Source: Artocarpus heterophyllus
Lineage: Eukaryota; Streptophyta; Magnoliopsida; Rosales; Moraceae
Direction of reading: 5' to 3'
DNA length: 64,000 nt
Assembly: GCA_025403435.1 (NCBI GenBank)
Contig: CM046341.1
Span: forward strand, 15,586,827 to 15,650,826
Shown: positions 14,041-27,569 of the stretch, piece after piece
Layout of the letters: the number at the start of each line of letters is the position of its first letter
Position numbering within the stretch: position 1 is the first letter of the stretch
Notes under the pieces: generated by a model
Databases searched by the model: none
What the model was told of the DNA's origin: nothing
Seen by the model: only the letters and a program-made list of their open reading frames with translations
Made by a program: the position numbers and the translations under genes

Positions 14041-14125
14041 TTTTTTTTTTTTTTTTTGAATTTGAGATGGTGGGACTTGAACCCTACATTTAGTGATGGA
14101 GTTGTCTAGTATCACAACAAGTAAC
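14041..14125 (-). repeat. SINE-like 3' piece: pol III box B plus poly(A)
   Basis: Read on the minus strand, GGTTCAAGTCC (near 14070-14080) matches the pol III box B consensus. It is followed by a short AT-rich spacer and a poly(A) run (the T run at 14041-14057). This order is that of tRNA-derived plant SINEs. I could not find a convincing box A, so only a fragment is claimed. Confidence 0.3.
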
Positions 14126-16685
14126 AAAAATTTGAAGTTTATTTATTAAAAAAATTAAGAACTAATTGTTGTTATGATTTCTTTGTTCCATTGGCCACAA
14201 ACATTTTTCACTTGTACACCTACGCTTTAGAAATATTTATATACTGATTATAACATATATATTTATTATGCGATGGTGGTCCTAAGTTTAGCTTAGCTCA
14301 TCAATTTACAAATTACAAGTACTTATTGAGTGGACCTTGCAAGAACAGTATCACACACCTAATGAACTATTGAATTTTTATTACAGCATTGATTTTAACA
14401 CAATTTAGATGTTTAAAATTGATGATAGTAATAAGACAATAAGTGTTCTCCACCCAAGATTTGATGAGTTCACTAAACTTAAGATAGGAAATTAAAGAGA
14501 AGAAAAATAGTGATTTTTTTTTTTTTGTAGGCTAAAATGTTTCTTGAGCTGGAAAAGAGAAGTTGGTATTGCTCCACCTATTATTATTATTATTATTATC
14601 ATATGTTTTGAAAGGCTCCATATCTAGAACTTAATTAGAAAGCGAGTACTCTTATTAATCTATGGGGATGAAAAGAATTGTTCTTAAAAAACAGTTCTCC
14701 CATACAGGCTAATAAACAATATATTTTTCCTGATTTTTCACCTTCTTCAAAACTCCAATTTTTTTCCTCAAAAAAAAAGTCCATTTTTCTTATTTTTTCA
14801 GAGCATACTTATTAATTATTATCAGGAAAAAAGTCCTACAAACTAAAAATCAGTACCTACTACAACTAAATGCAGTATTTATTATGATTCCTTATTGTTG
14901 TTGGTCACAATTCTATTTCGCTATTTCCATTGGTGCACGTATGATTGAAAAACATTTATGTTTTCTCTCTCAAAAAAAAAAAAGAAAAGAAACTTTTATG
15001 ATTATTTTAATAGAAATTACATTTATGATAATTTGGTCTATTATACAATAATTTGATCTATGTGCTGATTGCTGAGTGGGATGCCTTACTGGTCAAAGAG
15101 CATCACCAATGCAACGTTAAAATGATATGTCAATAGTAAATTTGACATTTAAGTACCTAATATAATATTATTGTTAATATTAAGGTTGTTATATGCTAAA
15201 CTTGATGGTAAATTTGTCACTAAATTTACGATATAACAAATTTAGCATTTGATTATTATTAGTTAATATTTTGACTTTTAAATTTAATAATTACAACATT
15301 TTCACTTTTAATTGTTTTAATATTAAAAGTTTATTTTTACAAGTTTTAAGGTTTAATAATTATGATAAAAAACAAGTATAGCATTTCAATTAGCATCATG
15401 CATTAAAATACAAAATAAAATAATATATTCATCTATTTTTACACTTTTGAGTGGCAAATATAATATTGACATTAGCATATTTACATTGAAAATGTTATAA
15501 TTATGTTCTTATAGGCTTTTCAGTGGGTTGAATGATGCTTGCATTAATTTTCCTCTTAAGAAAAATAAAGCATCATAAATACAAGTTGTAAATTTTTCTG
15601 TGATCTACTATCAGCTAATTCCCAATCTACTTGATTTATTATTGGACTATACTGCCATGTATTAGGATTTTTGACAGTATTAGTCCTTGAACTATTATCA
15701 CTATAAGAATTTGGCCCCCATTGGTTTTGGCATATTAGTTCCTTTTTTTTTTTCTTTTTTTCTTTTTTTGCAGTTTGAATAGTCCAAAGTTTCAATTTTA
15801 ATGAAAATAATCCCGCGACCACCACTTTATTGTTTGAAGTTTTAAAAAAAGAAAAAAAAAGTTAATTAAAAAAACATACATTCTGAGTTTCAAGTTTTCA
15901 AAGGCAATAAGGAGCAAGTTTTACTTTTAACGTGTTTATGCAAAATTCAAGTTCTTGTGTAAGGAATACATAATTTCCTGTATTAAAATTCAAAATAAAT
16001 CATCAATTTCAAAGTTAGGACAAAAATACAAGATAAATAAATAAGTTGAAGGACTAACATATGCCTAAAAGAATTGAGAAAATTATTTTTTGTCATACTT
16101 TAAAAAAAAAAACGTGTTTATTTATGTCACTCTTTAAAAAAGATGTGTCACTTACCTCAAAAAAAGATGTGTCATGCTATCACTTATATTTCTTTTTTTT
16201 TAAATAATTAGTTTAAGTTGTTTAAATCTTTTTTTTTTCCTCCACAACTAATTCAAATAAGCAAATTCTAATACTCTTTTAGCTCACTCTTTCTCTTCCT
16301 CTCTCGACTACGTAAATATTTTTAATAGTATAATAAGTTTTAAGTATGTGTAATATTTATAAAAAATATGTTTTAAAAGACGACGTTTATGAAAATTTAT
16401 CTTAGAATCATATTTTTCAATGTTAACACAAAAAATCACAAAGCCTATATATATTATGACCCTTCTCTTCCCATATACCTGGTTTTTGAACTTCCAATTA
16501 TCTTCTGCTTTTCATTCCTTTCGGCCCACGATCAGATCTTCATCGGCTTCACACCGGCCTAAGGTATAACGGAAAGTTAACACAAATACTTAGCCTAATT
16601 ACAAGATACTAATTAACAATCTATGTGAGTATTACATGTAATAAATCCTTCTCATTACGAGTGTCTGTTACGTATTCAAAACGTT
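14126..16685. other. AT-rich intergenic DNA, no gene seen
   Basis: Poly(A)/poly(T) tracts (14515-14527, 15730-15769, 15842-15860), an (ATT)n repeat at about 14580-14599 and dispersed-repeat-like text. The minus-strand open stretch at 15556-15825 is dominated by a lysine run from a T-rich tract and is not a credible gene. Confidence 0.5.
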
Positions 16686-16687
16686 AA

Positions 16688-17200
16688 GGGGCTGTTTGGT
16701 ACGTAGGACGAGATAACATTAAATAGAACAATCTTAGAGCCTGTTTAGATTGTAATGTGTTAGAAAAGATAGGATAAAATTTTAGTTAATCAAATCTTTT
16801 GCATGGTATTGTGTTATTAGGATAGAAGCCTTTTTATTAATTTTTTTAAATTGAGGTCAAATTGTAATTTTAATTAGAGGGACAAAAATATAATTATTAA
16901 AACTATTTCCGTCAAACGAAAATTACATTTTGACCACTTATTTTTTAAAAAATTATAATTTAACCTTAAATTTTATAAGCTTTTGCAAATAGGTCCTTGA
17001 TTAGTTTTCACAATGTACAAAGGTTATGTTTAATCTCATGCTTGAGTAAAGACTACCTAATCTCCTTCCAAGGAGATTCATGCTTGGGATAAGCACTTAT
17101 CATATCCAGACCTTTAAAGTTTTTCACTAAGCAAATGGTTAAAATTTAATCCAATCCAATTCTTCTTAATCCTACGCAGCAAACTTGCCTGGGTTAACTG
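16688..17200. mobile_element. Degenerate MITE-like element
   Basis: The left end reads ggggctgtttggtacgtagga (16689-16709). The right end, read in reverse complement from about 17196, gives gcaagtttgctgcgtagga, so roughly 13 of 17 terminal bases match as an inverted repeat. A second cctgtttagattgtaatg start at about 16739 suggests a nested element. There is no coding capacity. TSDs are not clear. Confidence 0.35.
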
Positions 17201-19640
17201 CCAAAAAAAAAAATTAAGAGATAAAGTATCAATGAACAAGAAGTTCAGGGAAAATTTTTCAAATAAAAATAATAGAAATCAAGTGAAATTATAAGTTTCC
17301 TAATAAAACAATTGATTTATTAAGGTACAGATTTACAACTCATCGAGTAAAATATTTGATTTACCATCCATTTGTGTTAAAAAGAAAAAAGAAAAAAAAA
17401 ATAGATTCGACCATTATTAAAGTGATATTGTACATCCCGGGCCATAATAAAGTTGTCATAATATTTAAAAGTTACAACTTCTATTCAAACAGTAAATTTA
17501 TTTGTACTAATCTCTGTGAATAAAGTCCGTACTATTAATTTTTTTTGCATTGTCAAAACACTAATAATCTATTTACTTCATAAGATTAAATAGAAATTTA
17601 ATTTTTGTGAAAAAAAAAAAAAGCTGTATTTGAAATGATTGAATTGTAGCTCAAACTGCAAACCCGACAAAAAACTAAAATTTTTGACAAAGTTGTCCAT
17701 TACTTCCAAAAACTTGCACCCCCTTCCAATTTCTGGACCAAAAAGCCCAAACCCAAATAATTATTATATATTTATTTCCCACTTCCGAACTTATTGGTAA
17801 TATATTATTAAGTGCTAGTTGCACTCTTTTTTTCACTCTTTTTTTTAAAAAAAAAAAAACTAAACGTTTTAAAAACGTATAAATTACAAATTAAGTTATG
17901 GTGTTTGGTTATAAAATGGAAGGGGAAGGGGAAGAAAAGAAAAAGAAATTGTTAAACGTAATGTTAACTATCGGCGTTGTGTCGATAATTCACCATCCAT
18001 CACTATTGGCTTGTCTATGTTTGATAATTCTATTGGTGATTTGAGTAGAAGAGAGGAGATGAAGGTTTGAATTTCTAGAAAAGAGAATGTGCTTGTGGTA
18101 TGTATAAAACACTTTCTTTGAAGGTTTTATTTGCCCTCACTTATTTAACTTTGCTAGAGAGTTTTTATGGCAAATTACTCTCAAGATATAACAAACATTT
18201 GAGCACTATATTTAGCAATAATATGACGTTCCAAAACAAGAAATGAAATCTATATAATTCTAAAGATTTAAGATTATATAGGAGTACCATTTCATGAATA
18301 GACACAATCTGTTCAATCTACATAACCTTTGCTTAAAGGTACCCCTTTATTTATAAAGGTGTTTATTCATGTATTGATGCAGCTATTATAACGAAGATGT
18401 AAAATGCTAATTTTTGTTCAGGTTTGCATGAAAGCATACAACCAATGATTACACTAGTTCGAAACAATTCAAAAGACAATATTTCAACCTATATCAGCTC
18501 GGGTCAACCTAGACATGCCAGCTTTTGGCTGCGATGCCAGCTATTTAGCCATAGCATGTTCAGGCTAGAGTCACGACGCCAACTGTTCTAGCACCAAAAA
18601 TTGTCGATTCTATTTTCAGCGCCGCGGCTTCAAATATGGAAGTTGTGGCTCTATGCGCATCATAAATGAGGTTATTTATAGACAAACACTTCAAACTAGC
18701 CGTTTATGACTGTTTGAGGTGTATTTCTGACGACTAAAAATATAGCATTTAGACATTGCGATCGACCTCAATACACTAGGTGAGGTCGACCTCGCCGCAA
18801 GAGAACCAGCCCATTTTGGGCTGGTGCAGTCGACTGCCATACACATGGCGCGGTTGACCGCACCTCTACAGTTAGTCTAGGGCCCCAATTTTGGTTTTAA
18901 AAACACTTTAAGTTTAAACAATTTTAAAACACTTTGAAATCATTTCAAAATCAATTCTAAGTCATGAAAACAAATGGAATCATGTAGAAACAATTTTGAA
19001 CTTAATTTCAAGACTTAAAATATTTTTTTAACTTAATTTTGAAACTATTAATAAAAAACTAAAACCTTTGAAATCAAGTTTAAAATAAAAAATAAAATCA
19101 ACTTTGAGCCAAATGAACTTGATAAACTTTTTATGCATGCTCTAACATCGTACAAGCTTAGAAATAAAATAAAACCTATTCTTTATGCTTGTTGATGCTC
19201 TATTTTCAATCTTCAAGCTCTCGGTAATTGATCTGTCTTTGCATTTAATTGCTTCCGAGTCTTGATAGAGAATTCTTCTAATTATCTTAGTTGCTATAAA
19301 TTATTTCTTTAGAAAATAATTCTACACACTCAAGATAAATTATTAGTGATTAAGCAATAAATCATTTGTTGTCATTAAAACAAAAATAAATATATCATTT
19401 GAAACCTTGGAGCCAACAACGTGGGCTTAATTCCATCTATTTGAATAAAAACTCAAAAATTTAGGAGACAAAGTAAGAGGAGCTTTGAAGGTTTAGAGGC
19501 AAAATAGTCATTTTTTAAAGCTCAGGGAACAAAGTGAGGAGTTTTACAAGTTCATGGAGTCAAGTGGTGATTTTTAAAATTCAGAGGACAAAATAAAGAA
19601 TGCCCTAAAGTTCAAGGGCTATTAATGTTAATAACCTCTA
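17201..19640. other. Intergenic DNA with one GC-rich patch
   Basis: Mostly AT-rich. Between 18490 and 18890 the sequence turns GC-rich, with repeated GTCGAC/CGACC words and a perfect 8 bp inverted repeat (CCAGCCCA / TGGGCTGG, 18806-18813 and 18817-18824, loop ttt). This patch resembles the inside of a gypsy LTR, but I could not find its ends. From 19440 to 19620 a degenerate phrase (ggacaaag-gagg-gtttaaagttca) recurs several times. No gene seen. Confidence 0.4.
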
Positions 19641-19682
19641 TATATGTGTGTTTATATAAATATATATATATATATATATATA

Positions 19683-19895
19683 AATGAAATAGACTTCCTA
19701 TGGCAATTCGGTTCAACATTAAAAAGGTCAATCTATTAATGAAGTCACCAAATCTACTTAAAAATTTTATCTATTTTATATATATATATATATTAATGAA
19801 ATAGACTTCCTATGGCAATTCGGTTCAACTTTAAAAAGGTCAATCTATTAATGAAGTCACCAAATCTACTTAAAAATTTTATCTATTTTTATATT
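19683..19895. repeat. Two-copy tandem duplication, period 112 bp
   Basis: aatgaaatagacttcctatg starts at 19683 and again at 19795. The roughly 100 bp units differ at about one base outside a (TA)n tract, so the duplication is recent. The (TA)n runs at 19660-19682 and 19778-19792 flank the copies and may have promoted slippage. Confidence 0.9.
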
Positions 19896-22800
19896 TAAAT
19901 TATGTGAGACGGGTGTCTAAAGGACATATATTTTAGACAAAGGATCCAGGTTTGTAGCATAATGCAGTCAGGGTGTAGTGAACTCTTTCTTGAAAGATAT
20001 CTATTTACACAAAACGAAGTTTTAAATAGATGCAATACGACTTGACTGAAAAATGGGGAACCTATAAGTCAAACGGCTCAGTGCATTCCCATTTAATTTA
20101 GGTCCGAACGTAATTCATGTCATACATAGGCTGACCTATTTATTTTTCGTGTTGTGTTTGGACCGTGCCTGTTTATAATTCATGGTGCCAAGCTTAGCCC
20201 ATGCCCCCGTTTATATTCATATTGTACCCCTTAACATGTCAGTTTTTTCATCGTGTCCTTATCATGATGAATAAAAAAACTGTAAATTAACAAGAAAATC
20301 GGAATCAAACACAATAAGGGTCCTTATAGTAAATGGAATTAATGATTTAATTTGAGTTAGTGTGATTTGAATTAGGATTTGAGTTAATGTTTTGAATTGT
20401 TATTCGAATTGACGTTTGGATTGCATTTAAGTTTCAATCTGAGTATGAAATAAAATTGAAATTTGTGTTTGGAGAGGTAACGAAGATAATTTTTGATTTA
20501 TTAATAAATCTAATGAAATCTTAATGTTAATGATCTTAAAAAAATATGCAATATGGATCTTGATTTATTCCTCTCTTTATTAGGAACACAGTGAAAAAAG
20601 AACCATCTCAATTGGATATCAAATAAAGAAGTTATGCTTTTTTTCTTCAAATATAAGAGAGAATTTTAGTTTTTACTGTAGCAAAACATATCCGAGTATC
20701 AAAAGTTTAAGGGGCTAAAAACTTTAAAAACTTAGATTCTTGATACTCAAATGATTCAGATTTTGAGGGAAACAAACACGTATCCGAAGGATTCTTGATA
20801 CTCGAATTTAAATTTGAGTCTATTGAGTTCAAAGAATGCATGAAACAAACATACCCTAAAAGTTTTAACTTATAACAAAAATAAAACAGAGGAAAATTTA
20901 AATGAAAATTTAAATAAGATAAATCCTCATTAAGAAAAATAAAAGTACTCTATAATTTTCTTAAAAGCACAAAATGAAAGATCAAATAGTGTGAGGCCAT
21001 TATCAGGTCACTTATCATGTTCATGTTGTGCTCTTGACATATAATGCTGTAACATGCTTTTTGCCCAAAAATGCAGCATGCTAATCCATTTAATAAATGT
21101 ATTAGGCCATGCCTCTTCAATAATTGTCATATCTATCATTTCAACTGCTTTAATGTGTTGTACCCGCACCGGGCCCTCTTGAACCGTCTCACACCTCTAG
21201 ATCCTTGCATTAAGCAAGGTCATTTACTAAAGTTTCCTTGGGACTTGTTTGAACTTTTACTTCTCACTTTTCAGTATCTATTTAGCTTAAGGTGCCTAAT
21301 TCCCATTTCCATTACAACATTTTCTTAAAAGAAAAAATGTAAACTAATTTTTCCGTGCATATACCATTTCTCCCAACAGCACGGTTTATTTGGGGGAGAC
21401 AATATTAGCTTCATATGCCAACACTTGTCTATTTGTACGTTGGATCATGGCGTTATTGTGTGCACAAATATTGTGTGAAATTAGACATAAATCATCCAAA
21501 GTAATTTTTAATTAAACAATTAAGCAAAATTTTTTTTAATAAATAGTTTAATCAAATAAATATTTGTGCTAAATGATAATTATTTTGTTTTTTTGTTTTT
21601 TATTTAAATAATTTTAATATAACAGTCAAACAATACCTTGATGATTAATTTGATAAGAAGATATATTTACTTGTTAATTCTCATTGTTTAAATAAAATAA
21701 GATATATTTACTTTTTTATTCTCATTACTTAAATAAAATAATTATTCAATTAAATGAGCAATATAATTATTTTACATTATGATTCTTAAAAAAATTATTT
21801 TTTATTATCATATTAATATTTTAACTTTAGGACTCATATTTTGTTAGAACTATAGGAAATTGAAAAAGCCTTTCCATCCATTTCTTATAGAAAGCATCAT
21901 TAAAATAGAATGACTACTACTTGGTTAAAAAACAAATCAAACAATGGGATGAAGAATGACTATTCTATTCTGATTTCAAATCCTTCATACTTTCCCCAAA
22001 CCAAACGCATCATAATTTTTTCTCCCTTCATGAACTAACAAAAATAGTTCTCCAAATTCATTTGTGGTTGTCAAACCAAACCATTGTGAACTAATCCAAA
22101 ACAAATCAAACTAAGCCGCTTATAATTAGTTTAGTATAAAACCCTTGCATTATATTCGGTAGAATAGAATAGGGAAAGTGAGGGAACAACGATTGGATGT
22201 GTAAATGATAGAGTAACTTTGTTTGGCAATGAGATAAAGATGAAGAAAAAGAAAACGTGTACAAAAATTGTAGCGTTTCACAACAATGTAGATAGAGAGG
22301 TTTGAATCTTTTTTTTTTTTTTTTTGTTTGAAACACCATAACGTATGAAGCCTTTACACTTTGCTTTACATTGTAATTCATTTAGAAATTTACATTATAG
22401 ACTGTTCAAACTATTGAATTTAAAACGTTGTACCAAATGCTGTGTAAAATTAAGCAGATTTTTCAGTGAAAAACTTGAAACCAAAAATGAAGTCCAAACT
22501 TACTGTCTTGGTTTTCCAAGCAAACTTACGGTAGTATATACATATAAAATAGTAATTGTACAGTTCAACAACAACAATAATTGAACATGTCTATCGTTTT
22601 CTCTTTTTGTTCCTATCTATTTCAAAATTCAATGTTCGTTTCCACTTTATTGTGCTTAATTGCTTCTAAAAATCTAAGCAAAAATTGGATAAACATCACA
22701 TATTGCTTATCCATTGCTCTCGGCTGAGATCTACTTCCACCTGCCCTCGGCTGATATCTACTTCCACCTGGGCTACTAATGGTTCTCAAATCTACTATCG

Positions 22801-23400
22801 AATATATATGCATGGGGCATGCATTTATTTGATAGCGATAATAGAATCGCTTAGAATTATTTTTTTTTAAGTAAGAAAAAGAATTCATAAAAATATTCAC
22901 AAGTTTAACAGAACTCTTGACAAATTCATATGGACCCAAGACACCTTGCATCGCCTTCACACAAACCAAGCAATCAACTGGCACCACTTTTTAACTTCTT
23001 TTAATAAGCAAGCCCTTTTTTTTTAGGGCTCCTATTTATCCCTATGGCTTAATACCCGTTACTTACAAAACAAGATGTCCCATTGCAGTAAGTACACTAT
23101 ATATTAAACTAAAGCCTATAGTTTATTAATAATAGGGTTATGAAAATGATTTTTCTAACCCTTGTCCTATTTTCTCCTCATGTTGAGGGGAAGATGACAA
23201 ACAATGTCTTCAAATGCGAGGACAAGAAAATATATATGCATAAAAATAGACAACGCGACGGGTGCCACACCGACGGTAGAGGATTATAATCTCTTATTAG
23301 CTCAAAGAAAATAGGTCTAAACCTTTTTAGCTAAATAAATTTCTCTCTTTTAAATGCCAAGTCTTCATAAGAGAAATGAAAAGGTGTAGCAACGAATCGT
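19896..23400. other. AT-rich intergenic DNA, no gene seen
   Basis: I recognise no coding frames on either strand. The open stretches at 21071-21328, 22106-22584 and 22622-22987 have no domain or codon structure I can support. It contains a 27 bp tandem duplication (22719-22772) and several poly(A)/poly(T) tracts. Confidence 0.5.
22719..22772. repeat. Two-copy 27 bp tandem repeat
   Basis: ctcggctgagatctacttcc at 22719 recurs at 22746 as ctcggctgatatctacttcc, with one substitution. Confidence 0.8.
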
Positions 23401-23437
23401 CATTTTTCAAAAGGGAAACACAACGCATTACTTTTAG

Positions 23438-23930
23438 CTATGAAGAATCGACCAACACTGCACTCTGCACAGGAAACAGGACAGCTGCCAAAGCATAGCA
23501 AGCTCTAGCGAAGACGATAAAGCTAACATAGAATTTAGGGGCTAGATCTACTACAAATAGCATACAATGTCGGCCAAAATGCCAAAAACTGTGTAAAAAA
23601 TGACATCTACGCAGATGAAAACTACCCAAAATCATAGCCAACTGATAGAAACTTGCTACTAGAAAGTTGTGGGGGAAAGCGCGAGAGAGAGAGAGAATGA
23701 AACTTGGACGAAGAACAGATTCGGTAGAAACTTCAAACTAACGCCCAAAGTGGAGAACCATAGGCTGCATCTCTCAAGTCATCAAAACCCTAATAAGAAG
23801 AATGAAAAAATAAAAGAAACAAGGGGAGGGGCGTGCTGAGGCACAGGATGGAGGGTGAAAAAAGGAGGGGAGAGAGAGAGAGAGAGAGAGGCTTAGAGAC
23901 AAGCTACATCAAGCATTTTATTTTCTAACT
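23438..23930 (-). other. Possible minus-strand leader/first exon, or gene relic
   Basis: On the minus strand there is a (CT)n tract (23873-23890), then TTAGGGTTTTGATG (near 23790), a second CT tract (23683-23694) and a 67-codon open frame from 23641 to 23438. CT-rich tracts plus an AGGGTTTT motif are typical of plant 5' leaders. I recognise no protein. It could be the leader of a lost or truncated gene, or the distal part of the spliced tail of the upstream gene. Confidence 0.25.
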
Positions 23931-24401
23931 CAGGAAAGAAAAGTGCAAGACTAATAAGCATGTTTACAGGTTATCTAGCTGCCAAAAAAAGGTTGCACAA
24001 GGTAAAAGGAAACTAGAGGTGCTGACATTTCCCTAATCCCAAACACACGCACACAGGAAGAACACGAAATTTTGAACCACCACAAATACTCTTCAAATTG
24101 AAACAAGCATACAGAATCATCAACCATTTGAGTATAAAGATACAAATTTTATACTAAAATAGTTATGTAAAGCAGATACGTTCGTGGATCTGCCTAGAGA
24201 CTACATTATCAAACAGACATGGTGAAAAAAAACCCTTCTTTTTCAAACGGCAAGCGACTGATACCATTTGATAATTAGACGTCCATACAACCATGTTTAT
24301 ATCACAAAATGGAACTCAACTCAGCAGTTGAGGGAAATTACCTGTTTAAAACCATCATCAATTCACTGTGTATTCAAGCATAAGAATAAAAAAAGAATCA
24401 C

Positions 24402-25360
24402 CCCGTCTTCACAAAGTCATCACGGTGAATTTTGATGCAATTCCTCCGAGCAAAATCTGAGTTTGACGTGTAGCATTACCTAACCAAGACAAGTATTTGG
24501 GAAAGGAGGGAAAACAAAGGGAAAACCCAAAAAAAAAAAAAAAAAAAAAAGAAAATAAGAGAGAGAGATGGTGGAAGGAGTAAGGCACGATAACTATAGC
24601 ATATTGGCATAAGTTACTAATGTCTACTTGAATATACGACAACCAACACGCCCAAAAACCTTTTAAGACCTGGACATAAATTTTATAGAATTAACATACG
24701 CTCTCCTGCAGAACTATGAAATCTGTGACTGCATACCTTCATTAACATCACACAAAAAAAACCAACTCCGCCAAAATGAATCTCACAAAGCTCGAAAGAA
24801 CCCTGCATGTGTTTGGGACATAACAGGCCCACCATTTCATCAATTGAAAATAAAAGTGGACCTAAGATCAACCTCATCAAGAAAGACCAAGAGCTTATGC
24901 TTCGAATATTCACCTAAAACAGAGAGAGGGGGGAAAGAAAAATGCTAAAAAGGAAATGTAGATATTAGACACAACAGACTTAGGGAATAAATTAATAACA
25001 AAACCTAGATTGAAGTTCATCTTCTTAAAACATGAAGTATGGTTATCTCCAAGTTTTAGAAAACATTTACGCCCAAATTAAACACCCTTCTTGCATCAAG
25101 CACTTTTAATTTCCAAAAGGTCATACTTAAGCCCCAAATAAAATAAAATCATCCATCCAAAGAATAAAATTTAGCACCTTTTAAACTCACTTCAATTAAC
25201 TAGTCAAATTGATAAAGGTAATGGTCCAACATACAAAATATTGAAAAAGAAGCTCACTACAAACAACGCACGCATAAGTTGATTGCAGACGAAAGCAGAA
25301 CATCCTTGAAATACATAAACCATATCCAGCTGAGACACATTAATCCTCTGTTCCACAATC
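24402..25360 (-). other. Candidate spliced non-coding exons downstream of the RRM/RS gene
   Basis: Three minus-strand segments are bounded by good plant splice sites. They are 25360-25258 (acceptor ttttatcttttgcag, donor GTGAGC), 24913-24737 (acceptor ctctctctgttttag, donor GTATGC) and 24479-24402 (acceptor cttggttag, donor GTGATT). None continues the coding frame, since the stop codon is at 25559. They could form a spliced 3' UTR of the gene to the right or a separate non-coding RNA. Evidence is splice-site quality and order only. Confidence 0.35.
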
Positions 25361-25558
25361 CTGCAAAAGATAAAACAAACACAGAGCAAAATTCATGAAG
25401 AGCCATGCGTCAATAGAAAAATAAAGCAGTCTTCCAAGAACACCGCCATTCTAGTAAATTAGGTTAAGTTCAATTATCAGAATCTCTAAGTCTTGATGGG
25501 CGTCATCTATCAGCAGAATCCCACTGGTCAGCATTGTTTGCAGCGGAAAATCTCTAAT

Positions 25559-26548
25559 TCAAGCAGCCTTACTACCATCCATATCCGTATCTTCTGCACT
25601 GTTTTCAGCTGAAATATCTGGATCATTATCCACATGCCTTGACTTTTCCCAGTCATTTTCATCCTCCAGTTCTGGAAAACGCCACAAAATCCACATGTAA
25701 GATATTTGGTCATTTATAACCCAAAGAATCAGTTCTCCGTCCCCTTACTCAGGGAAGAGAGGGGGAAAGGGATTGCTTCAGTACCAGCTCTGTCAGTCTC
25801 TAAATGTTCAGTGATAGGTACTTCATGTTTGCTTCGCCTCCCTGCATTAGAAGAAATTCTATTAGTTTGCAATCATCAAAGCACCTTTCCTGAAATTTTT
25901 GACGCATGTTTCTCCAAATTTTGAGCAACGTCAATTGCTAATATTTTCCCCAAGTTCATTAAAGAACTTATTTGAAACAACACATATGAACACTCATTCT
26001 CATCATATTATTCATCTTAAACCATGTTCCACCTAGTTTTCATCATGAGACTTACCTTCAGAATCTGACTCAGACCGCCTTATGTTTTTTGACCTCGGAC
26101 TCTCATCCGAACTACTTTGAGATCCGCTACTTCCTCTGCGGAGCCTACATTCAGGCAAACTTGACCGGGATCGTCTTCTCCTCTGACTCTTTGATTTCTT
26201 TGATTTATCATCTCTGGTTTCATTTAATTTGTCCTTAAAGCAGTTCTTCCCATCAGGTGACTTAGACCTGGAACGCCTGCTATGTTTTGATTTGTTTTCA
26301 CCAGAACTCCTCGAGGATGATCTAATCCTTCTAGGAGGCTTAGCCTCAACAGATACTGACCTGGACCGCCTTCTACGACGATGCTTTGATCTTTTATCCC
26401 TGCCATCATCCACTTTCTCCTTCAATTTATGATTGCTTTCAACAGATCTTGACCTAGAACTCCTCCTGGCATGATGTTTTGATTTTTCATCTCTGTCTCC
26501 TTTCACGTTATCATCAGAGTGAAGCCTATCTTCCAAGGACTCTGACTC

Positions 26549-26579
<31 letters not shown>

Positions 26580-27537
26580 CTCCTCCCATCATGTTTTGAA
26601 TCCTCATTTCTGGTTTCATTCACTTTCCCCTCTGAGAGATGCTTACTTTCCAAAGATTTTGACCGGGAGCGCCTTCTACCACGATGCTTTGATTTGTCAT
26701 CTCTGTTACCATCCTTCTCAACAGACCGGTGCTTACCTTCCATAGATTTTGACCTGGACTGCCTTCTATGCTTAGGTTTATTTTCCTCTGTACTTCTTGC
26801 AGATGACCTTCTATGATGCTTACCTTCTGCAGAGATTGACCTGGACCGTCTTCTGTCATGGTGCTTAGTTCTTTCATTGCGGGTTTCATCTCTTCTGCCA
26901 TTTGAGTGATACTTACCATCTGGAGATATTGACCTTGAACGTTTTCTGTGCTTTAGCTTGTGTTCATCATCAATTCTTGGAGATGACCTATTTCCTCTAC
27001 TATAGTTCGGTGATCTTGAACCAGCACGAGTTGCTCTGCGTGGAGTACTTTCTCGATGACATTTTGGTGACACAGAATTAACCCTATATGACCTTCGTGT
27101 TCCAGGACTAACACTTCTACTCCTATGTTTTCTTGAAGAGGATGAATGATGATCTCGCGATCTACCTAAATCCCTTCGTCCATATCGGTCACCGCTGTCC
27201 CTAATCTCTCTATATGACCGCCGTTCACGATCATAGCTAGAATAATGGCGAGACCTTAATGGTGACCTGGATCGACGATCTCTAGTGTGGCGGGAAGGAG
27301 GAGAGTAAGAAGGGGATCTCCGCCTTCTATGATAATTGATTGGTGATCTTGAATTGGATCTTGACCTCTTACGAGAAGGTGAAGGCGACCTGTAAATGAA
27401 GTAATTAGACAACAAGAAAAAAAAAAAGTAGAAAAGGGAACCTCGGTCCTCTGAAAGACAAGTAATACATTCTCCAAAAGGAAGGTGTTGATATATTACA
27501 CACACATACATGTATATAGAAATGGACTTGATATTTA

Positions 27538-27569
<32 letters not shown>

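Noticed and set aside
14041..14125. Functional tRNA gene
   Set aside because: Only a box B-like GGTTCAAGTCC with a poly(A) tail was seen; no box A and no cloverleaf.
15556..15825. Minus-strand 89-codon frame with a lysine run
   Set aside because: The lysines come from a T-rich low-complexity tract; no family resemblance.
26229..26745. Plus-strand frames opposite the RS domain
   Set aside because: Antisense shadows of the arginine/serine repeats (Thr-Leu repeat on the other strand).
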